Under the pieces are notes generated by a model. The model saw only the letters and a list, made by a program, of their open reading frames with translations, was not told the DNA's origin and did not search any database. 64,000 bases of DNA from Crotophaga sulcirostris (taxonomy: Eukaryota > Chordata > Aves > Cuculiformes > Crotophagidae), in the NCBI GenBank assembly GCA_013397455.1, contig VYZB01000212.1:1308879-1372878 (forward strand), read 5' to 3'. Shown here piece by piece: positions 35,580-48,594 of the stretch. The translations under genes and the position numbers were made by a program. Position 1 is the first letter of the stretch, and every line of letters starts with the position of its first letter.

Positions 35580-36275
35580 TGTATTTAGGAAGGGGGAAAC
35601 CCCACCCTGTGCAATTGCATCCAGAGAGAGGAGTGAAAGTATGTGAGATAAACCAACTCTGCAGACGCCAAGGTCAGTGAAGAAGGAGGGAGAGGAAGTG
35701 CTCCAGGTGCAAAAGCAGAGATTCCTCTGTACCGCATGGTGGTGGGCATGGTAAGACAGGCTGTCCTCCTGCAGCCTATGGAGGTTAATGGTGGAGTAGA
35801 TATCCACCTGCAGACCATGGAGGACCTCAGGCTGGAGTAGATGGATTCCCAAAGTAGGCTGTGACCCCACAGGAAACCCATATTGAAACAGGCTCCTAGA
35901 GGGATCTGTAGACCCTTGAAGAACAGATTTGCTGGCAGGACTTTTGACCCCACAGGAGACCCATGCTGAAGCAGTATGTTGCTGAAGGAATGTATCCTGT
36001 GGAAGGGACCCATGCTGAAGCAATACGTGAAGAACTATCTCCCATGGGAGGGAGTCCACACTGAGGAAGAGGAGCAGAGGAAGAGTGTGAAGAGTCTTCT
36101 CCCTGTAGAGGAAGCAGTGGAAGAAACAATGTGTGATGAACTCGCCTTAACACCTGTTCCCCATTCCTCTGTGCCACTCCAGGAGTGGGTGGGGGAGTGT
36201 GAGCAGGATGAAGAGAAAATCAAGAGTAAAGTTAATCCAGGGAAGAAGGGAAAGGTGAGGGAAAGATGTCACCTG

Positions 36276-37257
36276 CAGTGATCTGAAATTGCATTTGTAA
36301 TCTTCCTGGAATACGTCTCCTGATCTCAGTTCACTTACTCAGAGATGACTCTGTGAGCCAAATGTGGTAAGAGGGCATAATCAGGAGAGTCACTTTAAAA
36401 GTGTACTATTAAATGAGAAAAAAGTGTTGCTTCTTAAAGAACCATATTTTGTCTACTGAATGAGTTATCAGACTTAGAGAAAATAATTTTCCCCTTCTCT
36501 CCCTTTTTTTTTTTTGATTTTCTAGTTTCCTACTACTGGAGTTATATAGATCAAAATTTTAACAAAAAAAAAAAATTAAGACATGGTATCTCAATTTTTT
36601 TTTGCCCATGATACTGCAATAGTCATGACCACATAGCCTAAACCTTCTAGCAGGCTTTAACATGAATCATTGTCAGGAGCTGTAACAAATGCCAAATATG
36701 AATTAATTTTTCATTGATATGTAATGAATTTTGCCATGAGTTCACCTTAGTGCAACATCAGGCACTCATAGAAGTGGAGAGCCGGTCTCTGGGACCAGTG
36801 AGAGGAAAGCATTAACACAGTAGCATTGTACTTAACACTCAGATTGTGCAGAGTTATAACATTTCCATAAATACAAAGGACAATTTAGTACAGCTCACAA
36901 TAATTGAGACCATTTATCTGGCATGCTGGGAAATATAAATCTCATGATTTCTGTATGAAATAGGAAAATGTTTTTATTTTGTAATACTTCTGCACAATCC
37001 AGTGAAACTAGTACTTTTTGTTTTGGTGAAGGACAATGGATACATGCACTAAATGACAGGTTCTAAAGTATCATCAGTATGTCAACAAACCACTGCCTTT
37101 TCTCATCACAATGGCAAAAAAATTAGGATTTAAATAAGTTAGCATGGAAAATAAAAAAGATCTAAAATTTTAAAATCTAGTACAATATGGCTTTATGCTC
37201 CATTATAGCAGCAGACATTGACAGAAGAATCAAAATAGCCATTTCATGTGCTGTCAT
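36276..37257. other. intergenic or intronic DNA, nothing recognised
   Basis: AT-rich, with homopolymer runs near 36500 and 36565. No gene was recognised. Confidence 0.45.
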
Positions 37258-37292
37258 CTAGTCTAATCTAATTTAATCTAATCTTATCTACT
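37258..37292. repeat. (TCTAA)n degenerate simple repeat
   Basis: About 35 bp of repeated TCTAAT/CTAAT units (CTAGTCTAATCTAATTTAAT and onward). Confidence 0.7.
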
Positions 37293-38559
37293 CATAATTA
37301 TAGACCTCTGTTAACTTTTGTCACAGAAAGAACATTTTCTTTCTTGACAGATGCAAGCTGTGTTTGTCGTTCTCTGTTTTTTCTTTTTAAATGTGTATCA
37401 CCTTCTTTATTTTCATTCTGACATACTTAGGCATTTTAATACCAGTAGGAATATTTATAACTTTTATTTTACATACAAAGTAAACATATACACGTAAAAT
37501 GTAAAAATAAATAAGTAAATAAAAGAATGGTGAGTATGAAGTAAACTATTATGGCAGTTTCCTCTTAAAGTCTGTGTTAAGACAGAGCGTTCAATGGAGT
37601 CTAAAAGAATAGCAGCTCACATGTATTTGGACTTAACAGTAATCCACAAAGGCAGAAGATCAAAATAGCATAAAACATGTAATAGTCTTCACGAATAAGC
37701 TGTTTAATGAACCAGGAGGTACTAAAGATAAAATTCATCACATTGACATCAGTTTTAGAGTACCACCCTTAATGTTCCATTAGCTCAATAAGGAAGAAAT
37801 TAATGATATGGATTAATATATAAAGAAAATAAAATGAGGTCTTGTAAATACCTGCACCAGTTACTCTAACAACTTGCTTTCTGCACTGAAAGCAGGCAAA
37901 TTATGGAATTTTATACACCCCAAATCTTTGAATAAGACTTGTGAGCAGGTATATTGCCCTTTTAAAATGACTAAAATTAAACTATTTTTAAATGCACATG
38001 AAAGCCATTTTTTTGCAATTTCTGCAACTTCAATTTCTTTGTATAGTGTAACCTGCATTAAAACTGACTGAAATGTTGCCTTTTGAACTTAATGTGTTTG
38101 GAGCTTCACTTATGAGAAAACAAAGATCAGGAATCTATAGCTAATGTACAGAAAAACATGCATTCCACATACTTGGCTACTCCAATGTTATTTACAGTAG
38201 AATTAGAATGTTTTGCTACTGTGTGTTTTTTTGTTCTGTCCATTGCAAACCATTATTCAAATATAGTTGCAGGTATTTAGCATTAATAAACAAGTTTCAT
38301 AGTTCTCTTTTACACCATGGTTTGACAATTTTTGAGAAAGCTAGGATAATGGTTAGGATAATGGTTGCAAAAATTCTTCTGAAGTATGAGGGATATTGTA
38401 ATGAACTGAGGAGTAAATGCAGAGTTCTTTTCTTCTGATTTGAAATCACAAATTAGATCTGTTGGTGAAATTGAATTATCAACTTAAATGTAATTCGAGT
38501 TCAGATTCTCTTCAGCACATTTATATTTTATGAGTGTGGAGTGGACTGATCTTTCTAAG
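37293..38559. other. intergenic or intronic DNA
   Basis: No gene was recognised. A small tandem pair of TTAGGATAATGG-like units is at 38342-38366. Confidence 0.45.
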
Positions 38560-38870
38560 TTTAGTTCACCTAAAAGGCAGGGGTCTAGCCTAAGGTAGCT
38601 GTCCTCAGATCTTTCTATGTTCACAGAAGAGGGAGAGGCACTTCAGCAGATAATTAATTCTGTCTTAAAACAGAGCACTAAGGTAAGAGGAATGACAGTG
38701 TGATCTATATGTGTGCCCCAGGGGATATTCTGTAATGAGACTAATAACCCAGCAGATCTCATAATGCTCAGTGAAGAGCTAGAGACTCCTCTAGAAAATG
38801 ATTCAGAGCGTCCAAGTTAAGCTCTGGAGGAGCCTCTGCCCCTCCATTGACTTCAGAGGGATTAGAGATC
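38560..38870. repeat. possible ancient dispersed repeat
   Basis: This slightly GC-richer block includes GCCTCTGCCCCTCCATTGAC followed by TTCAGAGGG. That wording reminds me of old amniote-wide dispersed repeats. I cannot assign a family or prove that it is repetitive from this window alone. Confidence 0.25.
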
Positions 38871-39382
38871 AAAAAAAATATACATTTGATGAGTCTTCTC
38901 CTTTTCCACTCATTTTATAAGGTAGCCTTGGTGACCAGCTTAGAATAGATGCTTTTTTTTCTTTTTTGAAAGCTAAAATCAGGAGACATGAATCCTTACC
39001 ACAGTTCCTTCTCATGGAATGTTTGCATTTTAGCTGTTGCTTTTTTTCTATGAATAAGGATTTAGGGTTGGATCCACAGCTGTAAATTATAGTTTATATT
39101 TAAATCGAAACTCTGTCTTAAGAGTCTTTCTGAAAAAGCAGAATCCATTAATTCAGCTTTCTGTCCCTTAGGTAGATCAGTGTCAAGTGTGCACTTGCAA
39201 GGTAGACTCATTTTAAAAACTGGTAACACCTTGGAATGAAAACAAAGTAAATAGTACAAAAATTATCTACATGGAGTGAAAGAAACACCACACTCTGTTC
39301 CTTCATTGATTTAAGCAGCAGAATCTTGCAACATCCTTTCAGATGTATTCTGTAATACCATTTCTTTAGGAATTGTCAGTTC
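38871..39382. other. intergenic or intronic DNA, nothing recognised
   Basis: No gene or repeat family was recognised. Confidence 0.45.
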
Positions 39383-39514
39383 TCTCACCATCCCTGGGGA
39401 TATTTCAAAGATGGGTAGATGAAGTGCTCAGGGATATGGTTTAGTAGTGGACAGGTATGGTTTGACTCGATTATCGCAAAGGTCTTTTCTGACCAAGTGA
39501 TTCTATGACTCTAG
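39383..39514 (+). mobile_element. CR1 LINE 3' UTR fragment
   Basis: The fragment reads CACCATCCCTGGGGATATTT, then GGATATGGTTTAGTAGTGGA, TTTGACTCGATTATCGCAAA, GGTCTTTTCTGACCAAGTG and the tail ATTCTATGACTCTAGG. This is the last ~130 bp of a CR1. Only the last ORF2 codons and the 3' UTR remain. Confidence 0.9.
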
Positions 39515-40838
39515 GATCTTTCTGCTTCTTTGAACTTTCTAACTTCCATGAAGTATGTTGAAGAACACCTTGGATATTTTAGGGATTATAAAAGAAATTG
39601 CCTTTATCTCACTGTGTGCTAATATCCTTCTCTGAGGTTACATTTTTTAATGTTATGGGAAAGAAATACAAGAAAAGAAATAAATAAAAGACTACAAAGA
39701 AATAAAAAGAATGGCAAAAAAAATTAACAATAGAAGGTAAAAGGTCGTGTGAAATATTGCTTAAAATATACCTTGCAAAAGCTCATAGTCACTCAAAGAG
39801 CAAGTGGGTTTTATTCCACTGGAGACAGAGAGAGTCTCTTCCTTGGTTGGTGCAAAGACATACAGGTGTCAGCAATACTGTAGATGTGAAAAAAAATGGC
39901 AGCCTTGATGCAAGTCCAGAATGGAGCCATAAAAATGAACAAGGTTTAAACATCTAGTCATGTTAATATGCATTAATACAACACTGTTAAATTTCTGTGA
40001 TAGTTACATAATCTCAATGGCTTATATAGTAATATTCAGATTTCAGAACAAATAACAAACCAAAATCATCATGACAGTTAGCTTTACATCTTCCATAAAT
40101 TTTGTTTTGTACTCTATTAAAAAATCAGGGAGTGGGAATTGGACTGATGCTAATATGACTTAATGAAATTAATATATTTAGTTAATTACCTTATTTTATG
40201 ATATTATTTGAATGTGTTTTTTCAAATAACTAATTTTGCATCCTATTCTTCTTTTTATGCTCTATAATCTATTCTCATAGCTTTCTCATTAGGAGTTCTG
40301 CGCTATATCCTTTTTTGTTTGTATTAACTCAGCAGGTGGGTCTCCAAACTACACATATGCAAAATTTGTGTAACATTTAAAGCGCAGCTGGATATGGTCC
40401 CTTTTCACTGTTAAATGGTACAGTTCCATTTTACATGACTGGGACAATAATCCCCTTTTTTTGTTGTTCATTTTTTAAGAGAAAGGGGAGAGAAAATGCA
40501 CCACTAGACAGCACTATTTACAAAATTAAATAAGAGAGCTATGAATAGTAAATGTGACTGTATAACTTTTTTCTCAGGGCAGTTAGTTTGCACACTGATG
40601 TGTCCCAGAAGAGGAGCTGCCTCCTGTATGGAAGGAGGTCTCTGGAAAGACTTGTAGAAAACTTTAGTTTATTTGTATAGAAATAATATTTGAAAAATTC
40701 CAGTTTTAGCCTAACTAGAAAGTACAAAATTCTAAATCCTTGCACAAAGAAAAGTCTTGTAAGCTTTGCTATTCAGGAATTGCTTTGAGTTTGTGGGGTT
40801 TGAAAAATGGGCTGAATTCCATTTGCAGCTATTCAGAG
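39515..40838. other. intergenic or intronic DNA, nothing recognised
   Basis: An A-rich region from about 39660 to 39730. No gene or repeat family was recognised. Confidence 0.45.
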
Positions 40839-41024
40839 CAGAGGTGTCAAACTCCCGGCTCCTGCCGCATAATGCACATCACCCGTTGCACACGTGCCCA
40901 GCGCTGGCAGGAGCGCAGGGACAGGGAGCTCGGAGCTGCCGCCGGGAACAAACAGGGTGCTGGGCCAGATAAAACAAGGTGAAGGGGCGGATTCGGTCCA
41001 CAGGCTGTGAGTTTGACACCCCCA
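40839..41024. mobile_element. complete hAT-like miniature element (186 bp)
   Basis: The element has 16-bp terminal inverted repeats: CAGAGGTGTCAAACTC at 40839-40854, and GAGTTTGACACC plus CCCA at 41009-41024. They match at 13 of 16 positions. It is flanked by 8-bp sequences ATTCAGAG (40831-40838) and ATCTAGAG (41025-41032), 6 of 8 identical, consistent with an aged hAT target-site duplication. The core is GC- and CpG-rich and matches 346-485 in reverse complement. At 186 bp it encodes no transposase and must have been mobilised in trans. The family assignment is from the CAGNGG-type end and the 8-bp duplication. Confidence 0.78.
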
Positions 41025-41032
41025 ATCTAGAG

Positions 41033-41314
41033 AAATATGGCCTTCTATATATCCTTCTCTCCATTTCTTCCCACCCCTGGCTCCAGACCGATACTATTGA
41101 AAAGTGAAACGGCATACAATTTGTATACTTTCTTTCCCCAAGCAAATCTAACAAATGTTTTATACTGAATACATTTTCAAATACGTGTATTCAGTCCAGT
41201 AAATAAGTAAGTAAAAAATCCAACAACAACAACAAACATTGGTTATCTCGGAATCACCTTTCATTTTCTGTGTGTTTCCTTGAAATATTTGCAAAAGATA
41301 ATAGTAAGTATAAT
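41033..41314. other. intergenic or intronic DNA, nothing recognised
   Basis: Contains a short (CAA)n run at about 41220-41236. No gene was recognised. Confidence 0.45.
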
Positions 41315-41343
41315 TATGATTCTGTGATTCTATGATTCTATGA
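41315..41343 (+). mobile_element. CR1 tail-only insertion
   Basis: TATGATTCTGTGATTCTATG and the bases after it form three to four CR1 tail octamers with no recognisable CR1 body upstream. The simplest reading is an extremely 5'-truncated CR1 insertion. A tail array left after deletion of the body is the alternative. Confidence 0.65.
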
Positions 41344-44300
41344 AGAGCAAGGTAGCTTCCCCAGGGATATTACTGTGGTTGTCTTGATGACACTGAGCAT
41401 GGAAATTAGGTGTCCATGACACTTTTTGCAAGCTTCATTGTACACCCCACATTACATAGATTCTGCTGTTTGTTAGGATGAGTAGGATTCCTCTCACCCT
41501 AATTTAAACATATGAGTGCTTAATCTGAAAGAGTAGGGGCAGCTCCTACACTGTCACATTAGAGAGATAAACAAATGTGGAGAGATACTTGCCCTATCAT
41601 ATGTTTTATATCATTGCCAAAATGGAATAGTCAGAATCCCTGTCTGGTGATGTGTGTCCTTTTATTTATTATAGATTAAATTCAGCTTGATTTTCAGACA
41701 ACTAGAATCTCCTGGGTTTGATATAACTTTGATTTGGGGCATTATATACCTTTTCTGTTTCCCTCTCTTTGAGTTATCTTTCAGGTTCTCTGCCATGGTT
41801 TTTGGAATGCTGCAACTCCCAATTCAAATTTACCTTGTCAAATTACAGTGCTACTGTCCATTTTTTATCAGCTTCTTTTTGTCCATCCTTCAATTGCTCA
41901 GAAAACTATCATTTACTTGTTAAAAGATAAATTAGGGTCTCACTGAGTTTTTTTGTTTCACATGCCTATTATGGTCAGGTTTCCTATCAGATACCAGACT
42001 ACTTTACCAGGCTATTTATCTCTGTTTGCCTCCTTGCCTGGGTGTGATTCCTCAGGAGCAAAGCAATCTGGCTGCAGCCCAGATCAAAAAGAAGAGAATT
42101 TTCTGCCCATCTGTCAGGTGGAGCAAGGTTCAGTTTGCATCTGAGCTTTTTTTGCAAGAATTATCTAATATGAAGGTTACATATCCAGGTTCACATATAC
42201 ACTGTAAAATCCATTGCAGTGAAAGTATAGAACATAGACAAGTAGAAGGAATGTTGTGGAATTCTGGGAAGATAGAAGGAAATCATTACATAAACTGAAA
42301 AATGTACTAAACAAACCGGCAACTTGGACAAACAATTTACAAAATGTGATAAAATAGACCAGGCCTTACCTAAATATATAACTATATAGTATAGGAAGAG
42401 TTCACTGAATGTGTACCTGAAGAAAATTCATCAAAAGATCTGCATTTAATTTAGAGCTTTTACAGACTTCTATCTGTTAATGGGTCCAGATGGCCTAGTG
42501 GAATAAAGAAATAATTTTTTTTTCTAAATAATTAATTTAATATCTTATTCATTGTATTGTATCTCATAAAAAATCTAATTAGATTACATTTCATAGATTA
42601 AATTTGGCTATCAAAATATAGATGACATATATTTGAATTAGATTGTTTTTCTAGGTTATCTTGCACTGAAGGGTTACCTGTTGTTAATCATACTTGCAAA
42701 ACTTACTACTATTTATGATTGGCAAGTACTGAAAAACAAAATCCTGTTTTTGGTGACTAATCAAACAACTTTCTAGCCTAGAGAGGAATTGTGTAGGATA
42801 AGCTGTGGTAGTAACCTCTGAATGATGATTTTGTCTTGAAGTCATTTTAAAGCTTCAGTCCTTTGTGTAGATCATAAATAGTAGCACTAAATGTTTTCTT
42901 ATGATGTGGCCGTGAAGAGGTCAGTTAGCACATCTATCCATTTCAAATTGCTTCCACTGACACCAGACCTATCCCTTCATCACCACAGAGGGAGATGAAG
43001 AAGAATAATGAATGAACTAAAAATAGAGGACTGGATCTATTTAAGGATGACCTGATAGAAAGTCATAGAGAAGAAAGGCAGAGGAAACCATCTGGATATG
43101 TTCTGAACAGTAACCTGGGGTGACATCATGTCTCTGTTGAAGACATGGAGTCCTTCCACTCTCCTCACTCTCCTCAGATTTTCCACTTCCTTTTTGTCAG
43201 TTTTTGAATGTTTTTTCTCATTATTTTTCTTCCCACTGCTACTGACTTGACCTTTACCCCTTAAAATGCAAAATTAAACAAATCTAATTAAATGAAAGTT
43301 TTACTTTTCCTAATAAGAAAAGAAACAAGATTTTAAGTTAATCAGGGTGCAAATGCATGCTCCTATGAAAAATGTAGGTAAAAGTAGTGGTGAAAAATCT
43401 ATAAATTAAATATTTTGTTAGGCCATTTACTGAGGTGGAGGCACTGTGGAAGGAAAAAACAATGTTGGCAATAGGGCAAAGAGACTTGAGTTTAAATATG
43501 ATGCATTTTGGAAATTATAAATAAATCTAAAGCATAGAAAGAAGCTTGAGAAGTTGCAATCTGATTTATCTTTTATAGTATTATTTAATCCTACAGAGAG
43601 TAAGATGAAAGGGGAAATTGAATTTTTATTTATAGTGTAAGGCATTCCAAAAAGTTAGTGAAAAAGGGGCAAATCTCTTTCATAATTTCAGTTCAGGATA
43701 ATTAAATATTGGAGAAGCTCTCATTTGCAACAGGAATTATAACATAGCACTTTGAGCCTTTATGATGTACAGATTTCTGGCAAGTATGTGAATAAGATGT
43801 GAAATTGAGAGGAATTACCAGAAGATGAGGGCAGGAATACCTGTTTCAAAATGTTTTCATTCCTGCCAGAAATGATTTCTTAATCAGAGCTCATTTTGAT
43901 GCTGGTAACATTAAACACTTTCAGGCTCAGTGTATGGTCCCAGTAGTGACCAAATTAAAGATGAGTGCACCACGTCCAAAGAAGCTGTTCATGAACCAAC
44001 ATCTGAAAAGTGTTAGGGGAATTGAGCCACATATGGCAGATCAGTAGAGAGGAGGCTGCTGTGACTTTCTACACTAGGGTCCACACTGAACAAAGGGGAA
44101 AGATCACCTCCCTCCCCTAGTGCAGCCTAGGATACTGCTAGTGTGCACTGTCATTTGAGCAGGGATGGTCTTTTAAGTTTTGATGCATCTGAAATTAGGT
44201 ACTCTTGTAATACATCACATCCTTCAGCAAAAATAAAAGGCCAGAGGACTGACGTTGGGAAGGGGAGAAAGATGGAAAAGGAATCTGAACGTACTGCCCA

Positions 44301-47300
44301 GGATAACATTCTGTGTCAGGACTTCTTTTTTAGCATTCCTTTTCAAGCAACATTATTTTTCTAGCCCAACTTTTGCTATGTGCTCAAGAAATATTTGATG
44401 GAAAATTCATTCATGTATGTTACTGAAATATAGGAATCAAAATGAGAATGAACTAAGAGCACAGAAAGAGAAATCCCTCAAGGTTTAAAACACAGCTAAG
44501 TGCAGAGCTATCATTTTGCACTAAGGTGTTCCAGCTTACTGCATGTCTAGGCACACATTAAGAAAAATATGAGAGGAGAGCATTATAATTGTTTGGAAGA
44601 ATAGGACAAGGTTTTCTAAAGTAATACTTTTAAGTTTGTGTATATTTTCGTGGTGACTGCAAGGCTACGAAGCAAGTCCAGTGCAACCAAGTTTTTCCTC
44701 CAAGCACTAATATTTCTCATGTGACCTTCACAGGAATAAATTGGGCCTAAAGTGTCAGCTTAAGTGTTTGTGACTAACATGGGAAATTTAAGAAATATAA
44801 AACCTCTCAAACCATGGAAAAGAAAACCTGGCTCTCACGCAATGTATTTGATCTCCAGTTTTGCTTTGCTGTGTGTCTAGAGCAAACACCATCTTTTTTT
44901 CTCTTGACTCTGAAGGATTTTTCAATAGCAGCAAGCTGCTATTACTGCTTCTAAACCCCTACATAATAATCATAATAATAAAAAAAACCAGCATAGGATC
45001 TATTCTCCTTTCCTCTAGAGAACTTAATTTCTCTGACAGCAGGGAAGTGTAGAATCAGCTGTAGAGTTAGTAAAGGTTTAACTGTCTGACTCAGAGCAGA
45101 AAGTTGCTATTAGCCACTTGATGATATAGGAAGAAAGGGAGCACCCTATCAGCACCAAAGCCCTTCAGTTTCTAGAAATTGGTCCCATTGGAAGCATGTA
45201 CTTGATGTTAAATGATGACCTCTGTTCCACGATGTGTGGGAATGAAAAAGAAAATAAAAGCAACTGCTCAGGCAGTCTACTTGGAGAAAATATGTAGTTA
45301 GGTCCAAAATGACTTAACAAGCTTAATTGTAGAGATAAGTAAGGAATGATCTGAGCATGGCATAAACTAATGTCAGTTTCCCATCTATCTGCATTTCAAT
45401 ATTTCTACCTTTTGTTTCTCAATTTTGATATAAATTGGTTTCCTTCTCATTTATAATTTCTTTAGTTATGATAGGTTTATAGTACTACGGAGGAAAAAGA
45501 CTCAGAAGCTAGGAAGGTAATGCACACTGCAGGGGTTGAGGTGAGATTTTGGCACACTTTTGAAAAGCTGTGGGGAGAGGAATATCAGATAAATACTACA
45601 TGCACACTTTTCAGTCAGAACAGCAAAAACATGTTTCCAGAAGAAGTGAAAAGACTGTCACCTAGAACTTTAAAGATTATACTGGAAATTCTGGTTGTAA
45701 ATATACTTTGAGAAACAATCCAGAATTAGCAGAGATGAGCTACTTAATTTATTCTTTTATTTTTAAATCTTAATTTCATTTAGATTTAACTCACTGGTGG
45801 ACTATTCATGAACAGCATAAGCACAAGGAAGTAAAGGACTCTGAGGTATAAAACATTGAACCTCATGTATTTTGCCACCATGAATAAAGAAAGTGTGTTG
45901 TAAATCAAATCATGTGGTGGTCAGGTTTAGAAAGGCACTCTAGGTGTTCTTCAGTTTGTGCAGATATTAAAGCTGATGTTTCTCACCAGTGTGGGAAAAT
46001 GTTAGTGGGATAATAAAAATGGATATTAAGGTTATGCAAATAAGTAAATAATCAGGTCTGCCCAAAATCCTGTTCAAGGCAAAGAAAATAATTCTATTTA
46101 TTTACACAAGTCTATTGAATCTTAATCCATCAGTAATCATAAATGTATGCCTTTTCCTTCCTTTGGAAGCTCTTACTCAGGTATACTCAAGTAAATCTCT
46201 GACATCAAAAAGAGTTTGCCTGAGTAAAGACTATGTAAAACACTGTAAGGATACAAATTTTTAAGTCCTATATTATCTCTAAAAAGCCTAATATAAACGT
46301 AATTGGTATTCACTCCCACTAAGAGGTGTTGGCTTGCTAGTTTTCTATGTTATAACAAAAAGAATAAAAAAATGTATCCTTGGTAAACCTAGTCTTCACA
46401 GTACAATAAAACAAAGGTGAATATTAATAATGTCCAACTATTGTTAAAAAGAAAAGTATCCTTGCCCAATATTAAAACCAATCATATCTTGAAAAAAGAA
46501 GCAACCATGACACAGTGCAATAACTATAATATTTTCTGCATTATTTACCACTAAAGGCTGTGCACCGTCTTCTTAATCACAAATATAATCTCTGGATAAG
46601 AAAATCTAGAGAATTAGTTATTCTTTTTTCTTGTGGATAAATTATTGCTAAACATTGGTAACCTAACAACCATATTTTTAGATTTCTACTAACTTTATAA
46701 ATAAGGGAAATTTTTCAGTTAAATAAATCTAAAAAAACAGGACAAATAAAAGTACAAGTGATAATCCCTTAAGTAGCCAGGACTCTGTGTTTGGCTTATC
46801 AGTTTAACTGTAATGAATTTTTGGTTTTTTTATTTAGATTTTTACTAGCTTTCCTCCTCCCCCTCCCCCATTATAATCTTTTGCATTAAGCACTTGCAGT
46901 GACAGAGTAAGGATTAATCAGCGGGATTTTTTTTCTCTGTATGATGCAACAAAGAGGGAATGGTAGGGCAGTGCACTCTTTAACCAGTACACAGGTTTTA
47001 AACATGCTGAGACAGAACAGATTGACTGTTGGCATCATTGCTTGGTTTAGCAATTACACAGTCATAATTCTCAGATGATACTGGTGGGCTTTGGCAGAGC
47101 TATGCGGTACTGAGACCTGCAGACACTGCAAAGGACATGACCTTGCCACAGAACACCTCATCTTTCATTGTAGGAGCTAATGTATACAAGCAGAGGTGGT
47201 AGCTTACATGTTAGATGTGTAATTGCTTAGCTGAATGATTTTGTAATGCCCACAATTCTTCTATGATGCCTATGGTTAAAATAAAAAGCAACACAAGAAA

Positions 47301-48594
47301 TGGGCGCATATAGAGCATAGAGACAACAAAAGACTTTTTTTGATTCCAGTCAGAAGCATCATTTATTTTACTTGTTATCTATGAGATATGAAGCAGAGAA
47401 TGTGAGTCATGTTTTAAAGGTTGAGGGGAATGTGATAAGATGAAAGCCTGTAGTAGGCCATTTGAGATGGACAGCATAGCATTTGTAAGAATTCAGTGTT
47501 TATTTTCCCTGCTCTTTAGCTGGGAACTAAGTGACTACTAAATCAACGACATGAAGAGACCATTCAATTACAGAAAATGGTCAGATTAAAAAGTGTATAT
47601 GGAGGCATAATCCTGAAGATATGGAGTGGGAAAGACAGAGAAGGAAGTATCTTATGCTTGTACATGTAGTGCTCCATTCTGAACTCAAATTATTTTTGGT
47701 ACATGAAACAGAATGGCTGAGGAAGTCGTAATAATAACAATTCATATTGACTGAAATGGAAAAAAAAAAAAGACTCAGAGCTGGAGTTTGACAAGCAAAA
47801 AATAAACTGTGAGAATGACTGAGTGGTAAGTTGCAAGCCATAGGATTGTGAAGGAAGAATCATATCAATTTCGATATCTTTATCCATGTCTCTAGCAGCT
47901 TCCATAATGGGATTTTTAAAGCTTAATATTTACAACCCAATCACAATCCATGTTTCTTTTCAGATTTACAATAACTTAGTGGTTTCTTTTCTTTGTTTAT
48001 TTCATTTCCATCAGTTTGGAAAATACAACTGGGTAAGAAAATATCAGTGCTTTAATCCATGTCTCTTTTGTATTTTTATGACCATTTTCTTGGGTGCTGG
48101 GTTCTTTCTCACCAAGAACAAGTTTCAAGTAATCGTTTTAGCACAGATATATAAAATGTTTCTGTGTTTGGAAACTTGTATCAGTGTCTAAACTGTTAAT
48201 CTTACCAAGGAAAATATATCAATACCCAAACAAATGCATTTTACCACACAGACAACTTTAGTTTGATTCTAATGGGCTTATAATGCATAGAATATTCCTC
48301 TTCTAAGTGTTCACTTATATGTAAACATCCATCTTTCAGCTACTGTTTCATTATTTTTCTACTGTAGTTCAGTGCACATTATTCCCTTCTTTGACTCAAA
48401 TAGAACTTCTTTTTTGTCAATTTTTTTATTTAATCATTTCGTTGTCTTTTTTTTTCTTTAATGGTGTATATCCTTATCATGCTACAGAGCACGTGGAAGA
48501 CAAGGAGAAGCAAAAATGGAGCTTTTAAATAGCAAATCAGCCTTTTAATTGTCTAGCTATTTATATATTAGCAGGTATACACATGTATGGATAA
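41344..48594. other. long intergenic or intronic stretch without recognised genes
   Basis: More than 7 kb in which I recognise no exon, RNA gene or well-supported repeat. Small items: a 9-bp hairpin GGCAGGAAT/ATTCCTGCC at 43830-43838 and 43859-43867; an (ATA)n-like patch at 44960-44985; a C-rich patch at about 46854-46869 before a GGATTAATC site near 46912; and an A12 run near 47760. About 44100-44145 has slight likeness to a reversed CR1 RT segment, too short to call. Confidence 0.4.

Larger units (their letters stand above)
34673..36275 (+). mobile_element. ERVL-type LTR, split by a nested LTR and 3'-truncated
   Basis: The outer LTR starts at TGTATTGGCAAGGTTTCGG (34673). Its 5' part runs to 34845 and resumes at 35580-35584 after the nested insertion. 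Matching text includes GGCTACAAGGATGTCTTCTG, GAAAAGCTGCTAGAAGCTTT and GAGCCAATCAGCGATGGTGG. The rest, 35585-36275, contains ACTCTGCAGACGCCAAGGTC and several imperfect ~40-60 bp units built on GACCCCACAGGA and CCCATGCTGAAGCA. The match stops at about 36275. The polyadenylation and U5 part (~270 bp, present at 26229) is missing. Long open frames on both strands here arise from low stop content and are not genes. Confidence 0.85.

Noticed and set aside
35532..36059. 175-codon open frame on the minus strand, with other overlapping frames on both strands
   Set aside because: It lies inside the repeat-rich outer LTR, mostly antisense to it, and begins or ends across the nested LTR boundary. The composition is low in stop codons and the translation resembles no protein.
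43427..43645. Possible CR1 RT-like wording (a segment resembling DLSLNMMHFG)
   Set aside because: The likeness is limited to a few residues. No neighbouring CR1 blocks occur in order.
44100..44145. Short text resembling a reversed CR1 RT segment (GTGCAGCCTAGGATACTGCT)
   Set aside because: About 30 bp with no supporting flanks, which is too little to call a repeat.
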